Shown piece by piece: positions 56,912 to 64,000 of a DNA stretch of 64,000 bases. The stretch comes from Lotus japonicus (taxonomy: Eukaryota > Streptophyta > Magnoliopsida > Fabales > Fabaceae): NCBI RefSeq assembly GCF_012489685.1, contig NC_080042.1:41049158-41113157 (forward strand). Reading direction: 5' to 3'. Every line of letters begins with the position of its first letter. Position 1 is the stretch's first letter. Position numbers and translations under genes: made by a program. The notes beneath the pieces are model-generated. The model worked only from the letters and a program-made list of their open reading frames with translations. It did not search any database and was not told where the DNA came from.

Positions 56912-57856
56912 CAAAGTAACACCCCGATTTCGGTGGCGTCACTTTAGTAACCAAAATAAACTTAATGCGGAAAAACGTGAATATATTTTTTTTTTGATAA
57001 TAACTAAGACGAGACTGAAATAAATAAACCCAACAATAACAATAATCAGAACTAATGTACGATATATATAACAGCCCCCGCTGTAGTAGCAACCTCGTCA
57101 CGAGTAAACCTCCAGTGACGGAAAGAGAAAGATGTAACGCCCGTAGGCAATATATACAAACCAAATGAAAAGGGTGAAGTGTCCGCAACACCATCCCTCA
57201 AAACTGAGAATAAGCTGGCCCATCGGCCTGAAACAAGACCTCCTAAGTCCAACCAACTCTCTGTGATTCCTGTAAAGAAACCACACAAAAAGCTATAGGT
57301 GGGAAACTACCCTGTCCCCAAAGAAAACAAATGATGTTCAGAGCTAAGACTCTACTCCTACACTAATCCCATCTCGAGGAGCTCACACCAGCACTAAAAC
57401 CTACATGCTAGCATGATCATCGTCCGAATTCAAAATCCAGAACGACCTAGTCTATGTACACCATCCGTCCTCCTCTCGCTACCGCGATGCACTCCTGTTC
57501 CAGCATCCCAACCCTAGTTCCCCCCGAAGGGTGAACCATCATGAGCTAGCCCACCAAAGACATCTGACAAAGGACGTTTGTCCGCCAAAGCACACACAGA
57601 AGACGCGAGGGTCAACTCCAAAGAATTATATAAATAATACCACCAATAGATACCGATAAAAGATTAGCCACTTAGGCTTATAACTAGGGATTACATCCTA
57701 GGGTTGTATATTTCACAATGAATGTAAACAGCAATAAATCACAGTTAACATGCCTCAAGTAGAATTAACAAGTATCAAACACACTCAACAACTAAGTCAG
57801 TATGCATGTTGCATGAAATGATATGCAGGTTAACCCAGTCAACCAATATGCAATCC

Positions 57857-58080
57857 GGAACGGATGGACATCAAACGGATCAATCCTAGCACCAGCAACG
57901 GTGGGACCATTCTGCCCGCGTGCCTCTTACACCAAACATAGGTATGGACATCAAACGAGTCAATCCTAGCACCAGCAACGGTGGGACCATTCTGCTCGCG
58001 TGCCTCTGGGATGGACATCAACCGGATCAATCCTAGCACCAGCAACGGTGGGACCATTCTGCCCGCGTGTCTCTTACACC
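57857..58080. repeat. Three-copy tandem repeat in element B LTR (right)
   Basis: Same GGATGGACATCAAACGGATC-type triplication as at 50567-50810, with only single-base differences. Confidence 0.85.
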
Positions 58081-58342
58081 AAACCAAGGTAGCCAGATCA
58101 GCCATAACCCGTAGGTCTGCCATTTCGGTCTGCTACTAAGAGTCACCTAGTAGCGCTCTTACGCGGAAATCCTGGTCTTATAACCAATTTTGGAATCCTC
58201 CGTGGTCCGGTATCTCGCCGTGTTTAAACCACTTAATGAGTGCATGCAATGCAGTGATTAGCCAAACAACGTCTCTGACCTCACTCGACACGTCGCCACG
58301 TGTTCTAGCTAAATTAATGTCTCTAAAAGCTTACCCTAAGGT

Positions 58343-59548
58343 TGTAAGATCAAGTTTTGATCTAGTAGTACAACTCTATGTTTTGATGATTACAAGTTAA
58401 CCTTTTGATATGAACAATTGTGGTACTCTAACGTGTTTTTCTGAGTGTGCTATTTACAGGCTCTGACCTCAACTCAATCTCACACAAATCAGAAGCACTG
58501 TGTATAAAGAGCGACCCAAGCAACGCTTTCGCATTCACCATGTTCAGTATGAACAGTGGAAAAGCTTCAGAAGTTCTGAAGTTATACAAACTCTGATGTG
58601 GACTCAGTCACTAGAAGTTCTGAAGATCCAGAAGGTCTGATAACCAAGAAACACTGAAGGCTCAGATATTCTGATGGTGTAGAAGACTCTGAAGATCCAG
58701 AAGCTGATTAGTGAAATTCTGATGTCCAGAATCAAGATACTCTGAAGACCATGTACTTCCTTGAGTTCAGAATCAGAAGAAACAATGGTCAGAGGATCTG
58801 GGCTTTCCCTCTGACTCTGATCAACCGGCTTCACAAGTTCCAACATGAAGCTTTCTCCTGATCAGAAGTCTCCTAGGTTTAAAGGTCAAGTCGCTATCCA
58901 AGTACAAAAGCAACTGTACCTTCCTGACGACCTACCTAACAGTCTCAGACACAGCAGAAGCTGGATTTTCCAGAACTGCCCTCCAACGGTAGCATTTCCC
59001 ATGCAACGCTCAACCCTAATCCTTGGAGTATATAAAGAGGCTGAAGACTGAAAGAAGCGGCTAGAAGCATTCACATACGCGCAAGACAAATTCAAATTCT
59101 TCTAAGCTTTCTTTCATCTGAAATTCATTGAGTTTACTATTAGCTTTTTAGAAGCAAATCTCTTGTAAACAATTCTCTGATAAACAGTTTTTTTAGTTCC
59201 TTTAGGAGATCAAGGTTGATCGGATCCTAGAGAAGACTAAGAGAGTGAATCTTAGTGTGAGCTAAGTCAGTGTAATTGTTAGTCACTTGTAGGTTTCAAG
59301 TGCAGTTGTAACTCTTACCTGATTAGTGGATTGCCTTCATTCTAAGAAGGAAGAAATCACCTTAACGGGTGGACTGGAGTAGCTTGAGTGATTTATCAAG
59401 TGAACCAGGATAAAATCCTTGTGTGCTTTTCTATCTCTTATCTTTAGCACTTAAGTTCTCGAAAGATTTGTCAAAATCTTTAAGGTGGAAGCTTTATCTT
59501 GAAAACGTTATTCAACCCCCCCCCCTTCTACCGTTTTTCATACCTTCA
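58343..59548 (+). mobile_element. SIRE-type Ty1/copia solo LTR nested in the LTR of element B
   Basis: 1,206 bp from TGTAAGATCAAGTTTTGATC to TTTTTCATACCTTCA, flanked by a perfect AAGGT duplication (58338-58342 and 59549-59553). The other LTR of B has the uninterrupted site CCCTAAGGTAAAGTCG at 51043. The left half is rich in CTGAAGATCCAGAAG-type words, as in SIRE LTRs. GAGTATATAAAGAGGC near 59025 provides a TATA box. No internal coding remains, so the element was lost by LTR-LTR recombination. Confidence 0.93.
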
Positions 59549-62036
59549 AAGGTAAAGTCGATTCTGCGACAAAAGACACTTCTTCACATCGACATAGTAA
59601 CTCATGATGATCTCCAAATCATCTGACTCATCTCAATCCGATGGTCACAACTGCTCAACGAGCACAGAGTATTACACTCTCGGAAACTAACGGTTTCCCG
59701 GACTTATCACCAGGATAGCCCAACAACGCATAGCTACTCCAACAGCACAAGAGCATCAACATACTCAACACTTCTCAGCTTCCTCAACGATTGGATCCGA
59801 CGACACTTCTCGTTTTCCAAAGACTAAGATTTGCATCCGAAGCTTCCTTTCGAGTTTATTATCATTAATTGAAGATTTAGAGGTTGTTTAATGTCTTATG
59901 AGTTTTCTTTTCAAAATAATATCCTTTTTAGTCTTATCGCAAATCCTATAAGTTCTCGGGATCTCCCAATCCCCAAATGACACCAGAGAATGTCTCGATC
60001 CATGAAACACCATAACAAGGTCCGAATCTCATTCGTCCTATCAAACTTTCTCAAAACTCTCAAAATAAAATCGGCATGACCTGCCCGCTATTCTCACTTT
60101 TCAGAAACTCAGATTTCATTGCATAACCATAAATAACTCAGCACAATCAATCAACATGCCATATATCAACATATTAAGCAATAACCACATAGCACTTAGC
60201 ATATAAGGCATGCACCACACATCCTAGATTACCCACATAGCACGTAGCATGTAGGTCAATCATCAAAAACATTCAGTAGATGCATCATCTACATTGTCAG
60301 CCGAAGCCTCAGAAAACGTTTTTCCAATCAAACACAAACAATTGCATAAACAGTAAAACATGTCGAAAGTATCGACCCTAAGCATTAACTAGAGATTCAG
60401 TGAGAATCCCTCACCTGTAGGTTCTCCAGAGTTATCTCCTAAAGCTCCTTCACAATCAAAGCCTTGCTCCGCTGGAAATTCCTCAAAATCACCTTTAGAG
60501 CAAAACCACACAAATACTATCAGAATCTATCGGAAACTAAGCTATCAATACATCACTAAGGTTACACGAAGTAGTACATACTCCGAGGTATGATAATCTA
60601 GCGCGAAAGGACAAGTTTTCGGAAAAAGGAAATTTTCCTCCTCCCCCCCTTAATAGGTTCGGCCACTTTTCACAATTGTGGGACTCGACTTTTCTTCGAT
60701 CAAACTTGGTTCCTATGCTATCATTAGCCGTAACTAAGGGTATTCTGAACTCGGAAAAATTATCGGATCAAAAACTGTCGCAGGGGTATTTTGGTCATGA
60801 TTTTTAACTTAGAAATTTCAAAACTGAAATCCCAAAAACCAAATTTGACAGGGACGTCACTAACGACGTTTATGACAACTAATCCTACTAGCACTAAGCT
60901 AAGGCGATAGTTTTCAGCCTAAAGGTTGAAGCTTTACTTCAAAAACTCCAAAAATGGGTATTTAAGGCTAAAATTGATTCCGGCGGAAATCCGGCGACAT
61001 TACGGAAAATCTAATCCGGCAGAAGTGATCTTGGGCATGTAAGGAAGAGGTTTAGAATCAGAAATGAAATATTCAGGATAGTTTTGCAAAAACCTCAAAA
61101 CTATCAGCTCAGAAAAGTCTACAGAAAAGCTATGGAAAAAGCGATCAGAGGTAAGGATTAGCGACTATACCTCGAAACCTTGAAGCAGCAACTGATTGAT
61201 CGACGATCAAGCAAGTAATGAAGAAAAGCTCTTCTTCCTCTTCCTTCTATGGAGCTCGCGGCCTTGGAGAGAAAATGGAGGAGTTTTTGTAATTTTTCTC
61301 ACCTTTCTTGCTATATATAGAGGTTGGCAAAATGCGGTAAAATGAAAGTTTCGCGAATCTGATTTTTCTGGCTTCATTCTCCATGAATTCTAAGATATGT
61401 TTTGGCAAAATAATTCCAAAACTATAAAGAGGTCTCCTTGTATTTTTGGCGACTAATGCATAATCGGTATAAAACTAGTTTACCCGATAAGTTGCTTTTT
61501 GCATCGGATGTCGGAATAGAAAACTTCCTTCTGAAGAAAGATTGAAATCATCAAGAGAAATGGGTGTACGCGTGTAGAATCTTCATTTGAAGCTCTGAAT
61601 AGAAAAAGTCTTCATAGTCGGGTGATTCTAGGGTTTTGAAATACCAGGTATTCGGTTTCGGCAAACTTCCGATGATTGGAATCGGACGTTCGTAGATCCT
61701 AGAGTTTCGCCTCGAAACGATTTTGATATATGGAAAAAGAGAAGTTCTAACATTTCTCTGAAGATTTTTGGACTAAAATCCTACAGTGTTCCAAGGGTGG
61801 AACATAGTGTTATTTCCTAAGATTCTTGTCCTAGGTTTTTAAAGCGAATATTAGTCGTGCTATAACTTAAATCGACTTCGATACAATCCTCAGACTTTTC
61901 CTGAACTTTCTCCTTCACATATTTATTTCATTTGGTAAACTCTAGTTCAGGTTTCCCTTCACGATACATCAACCCTAATCGTGAATAGGATTCTATTTAC
62001 TTGACACAAGCTTAAAAACTTGGGCCTTACAAAACA

Positions 62037-62290
62037 CAGAAGTAAATGGCTTAGAAAGCTGCCCAATCGCCACAAAATACCAGCTGCAATCAGACCCATA
62101 GGAGTAGAAGAATATCACAGGAGAGAACATAAATAATGGACTAAATAATGCAGGAATAGAAACCAAAGCATGAAAGCACATGCTACAGGAAGCATAGGCA
62201 ATAGATTTATTTCCAGTTCTGATATAATGTAGTAGATATTCATGAAGATAGCAATGTAATTCTCAAGAGATAAATGTACCCTGCCTATTG
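62037..62290. other. Helitron 3 interior beside element B
   Basis: No gene recognised. Probably captured intron or UTR sequence. Confidence 0.35.
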
Positions 62291-62641
62291 CTAAAAACTA
62301 AAAGGGTTATCTTCCTGTGGTCGATTATATGCTGTCCATACAGGCTCGCCGATAAACAACCTCATCAACTGCACACAGATATGCACAGAAACAGAACAAC
62401 TAATGATTAATCAACCCATAAAAGCTTTGAATCTTTATCTATTGAAACATACTTATTCTCTAGAGTCTTAATGGTTGTGGTTAGAATAAGATAGTTCCAA
62501 ACCTTCACATAGTTACTTGTGTCAAGAGTTAACCGATGGTAGATTCCAGCAGGTAAAATGATGAGATCACCGGCCTTGATCCAAATGCGAATCCATCGAT
62601 CACCTTTGTCCTGCACATCTAAGTAGCCACTTCCTTCCAAA
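62291..62641 (-). pseudogene. ARD: Captured acireductone dioxygenase (ARD) exons
   Basis: Exon 62641-62503 reads [20 protein letters not shown] then [20 protein letters not shown] and SNYVK before a GTTTGG donor. Exon 62368-62291, after a GTGTGCAG acceptor, reads LMRLFIGEPVWTAYNRPQED and ends NPFSF with a stop. These match two consecutive exons of plant ARD, a cupin metalloenzyme of the methionine salvage cycle; LPAGIYHR carries a metal-binding histidine. The earlier exons with the other metal ligands were not found, so it cannot be active. Same strand as Helitron 3, which fits capture with transcriptional orientation kept. Confidence 0.85.
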
Positions 62642-63664
62642 TGAATATTGATTTAAATGTTGTAATCCAACTAAGGAATACAAATAATGCGTATGAAAAT
62701 TTCACAGAATGTCATATTTTCTCATATTCTTTTGATAATACTACAAAAGATTATGGTATACGTTTCTTGGCTGGTAATTCAATATTTGCTGCAACCTATA
62801 GCTACATTAATCATATTCATCATAATAATACTAAATAACAACATTAAAAACAGATTTAAAATGTTACAATGAAGATGTTCTTTACTAATGCATACAGGGA
62901 TGATATGAAGTACGATTTACATCAATCAATCAATTAAACAGATTGTATTTGCATCTCATGACAATGTAAAAATGTGTCGGAAAACTCATAGAATCAAACA
63001 GATGTGCCTGAAGTTTATGTGTATGCAGAACAGAAAATGCACTCAGTTAAGCAAATTCGTTCAGGAATTTCATGGAACATGTAGTATACACCAAAGATAT
63101 GATAGAAGTGTGGAGAAAATTCATCCGCTTATGTCATCGATCATGTTATATGCTTGGAAACAACAATGAAAATGTGCAAATCAAAGCCAAACAGGGAAGG
63201 AATTGCAATGAAGCAGCATGAAGTAAAAAGGAGAAAGGGATAGAGTGACTCAGAGAAAGAGAGAACGTGAGTGGTCTGATGCGCTTCTCGGAATCAGTTC
63301 TGGTTCTCTCCTTGATGTTGAGCTTCCCGACGCCAAAACACACAGCCACTCCCGCTCCTTTCCTGTCTTCATCTCCTCTTCCCTTGTATTTTCAAGGAGG
63401 TTCCCATTCTTGTAAAGAATATTTATGTCACCAATGAAAATTTGATCGTTCTTCACCCCTATAGCTATAAGGCCCTGCCAAATGGAGGGGCTCGCACCAG
63501 AAAGGATGAGAGGCGAGGGTTGAGATGGCCGTGAGCAGGAGAAATAAAGAGGAGGAGGAAGAGTATTAGGTTTAGCTGTTAAGGAGAAATCAGGGCACAT
63601 GTGGCAAGTAGGGCCAATGAGGAAAAGCCACGTGTTAAAAATTAAGTGAGAATTAATCTTAGAG
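62642..63664 (-). other. Helitron 3 5' interior, possible further captured fragment
   Basis: A minus-strand frame of 149 aa (63250-63699) overlaps the Helitron 5' end. Its middle (IAIGVKNDQIFIGDINILYK) looks exon-like, but no family is recognised. Sequence from about 62642 to 63140 is AT-rich and unremarkable. Confidence 0.35.
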
Positions 63665-63736
63665 CGACACGTCACTAAGTTGGCCTGTGAGAGCGACACG
63701 TCATGCTAGAAGTTGTTCTTTTCTAATATATATAGA

Positions 63737-64000
63737 TGACAAAATCTTTCAAATTTATATTTTCTTATCTCTAAAGCTACTATATTCCAATTAAATAAAA
63801 GAAAATTATATTCTTTTATTAATTCATAAACATTTTTTTAATAAATGGAGCAAAAAATACAATTTTTTTGAAAAAGATCATTTGATAAACAGAATATAAT
63901 GCTTCCGTGCAACACATGATTATAATGATTATTATTACACCTATTAATATGGGACGATTATCACTACAACTTAACAATTTAATTAAAAAACTATTTCCAC
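63737..64000. other. Flank beyond Helitron 3
   Basis: AT-rich, no feature seen. It should be continuous with sequence ending at 45081 in the state before Helitron 3 inserted. Confidence 0.4.

Larger units (their letters stand above)
49625..62031 (-). mobile_element. Ty3/gypsy element B: non-autonomous Tekay relative nested in Helitron 3
   Basis: Flanked by a perfect 5-bp target duplication AAACA (49620-49624 and 62032-62036). LTRs are 49625-53233 and about 56915-62031. PBS and purine tract match element A. The internal 3.7 kb hold only a gag remnant with four zinc knuckles and a chromodomain-like tail; protease active site, RT, RNase H and integrase are missing. The two LTRs differ at roughly 25 sites by eye over about 3.6 kb, plus a 0.3-kb deletion in the left one and a later solo-LTR insertion in the right one. 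It is therefore older than element A and was presumably mobilised in trans. Confidence 0.93.
56915..62031 (-). repeat. 5' LTR of element B, carrying a nested solo LTR
   Basis: About 3.9 kb once the 58343-59553 insertion is removed. Its inner edge is mutated (AAGTAACACC instead of TGTAACACC). The outer edge is GGGCCTTACA at 62031. It retains the 0.3-kb segment (59581-59876) lost from the other LTR. Confidence 0.92.
45082..63736 (-). mobile_element. Helitron 3, reverse orientation, split by element B
   Basis: On the minus strand it starts TCTATATATATTAGAAAAGA at 63736 (after A) and ends with hairpin CCCGTGC-ATC-GCACGGG (45096-45112) and CACTAG at 45082 (before T). The first 70 bp are nearly identical to Helitron 1. 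It holds a decayed helicase end, ARD exons and other exon-like pieces. Removing the 12.4-kb element B leaves about 6.25 kb, a normal Helitron size. The empty site is A (45081) next to T (63737). Confidence 0.8.

Overview
The window looks like nuclear DNA of a eudicot, most likely a papilionoid legume. The reasons are spliced genes of plant families (LBD transcription factor, SUVR3 methyltransferase, CNGC channel), SIRE-type Copia LTRs with the legume-typical AAAAAGGGGGAGA tract before TGTTAGA, Tekay-type chromoviruses and plant Helitrons. No species call is made. Only two host genes look complete: an LBD gene (20211-21328, +) and a SUVR3-like SET-domain gene (21615-26945, -, with a 4.3-kb intron). 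Almost everything else is mobile DNA, much of it nested.

Layout. 1-11904: a young, apparently intact Tekay-type Ty3/gypsy element (A) on the minus strand; its left LTR runs off the window. Its right edge abuts the last coding part of a CNGC19/20-like ion-channel gene (11905-12372), so the element appears to sit inside a coding exon. 13030-17900: a piece with CACTA-like subterminal repeats, a deleted SIRE-type Copia element with a 5-bp target duplication, L1-type LINE debris carrying a small inverted-repeat insertion, and a GC-rich island with a small self-contained gene-like unit. 17900-20140: AT-rich DNA with an LTR-like segment. 20140-26945: the LBD and SUVR3 genes; the SUVR3 intron holds a MITE, a solo-LTR-like block, a MULE-like element and a hAT-related fragment.

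27159-63736 is a Helitron complex. Helitron 1 (27165-36321, +) appears to have landed in the 5' terminus of Helitron 2 (27159-39652, +). Helitron 3 (45082-63736, -) is a third relative in the opposite orientation. All three end in CCCGTGC-loop-GCACGGG-type hairpins followed by CACTAG and lie between A and T. Helitron 1 carries exon fragments of several unrelated host genes: SSRP1 (antisense), a TRB-type single-Myb telomere-binding protein, a CCCH-like piece, a histidine phosphotransfer protein (AHP) and an ABF/AREB bZIP. Helitron 3 keeps a decayed Pif1-like helicase end and exons of acireductone dioxygenase. It was split by a second Tekay-type element (B, 49625-62031, perfect TSD AAACA). Element B is non-autonomous: it has four zinc knuckles but no capsid core, no protease active site and no RT. 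A SIRE-type solo LTR (58343-59548, TSD AAGGT) then entered one of B's LTRs. Between Helitrons 2 and 3 lie GGGTACGGGT-rich inverted modules and a frameshifted RING E3 ligase (BIG BROTHER-related) pseudogene.

The most interesting system is the family of gene-capturing Helitrons. The captured TRB start codon, its first intron and a short 94-aa Myb-only frame are still intact, and it lies head-to-head with a captured SSRP1 start. Exons and boundaries were read by eye; family assignments rest on recognised motifs, not on searches.
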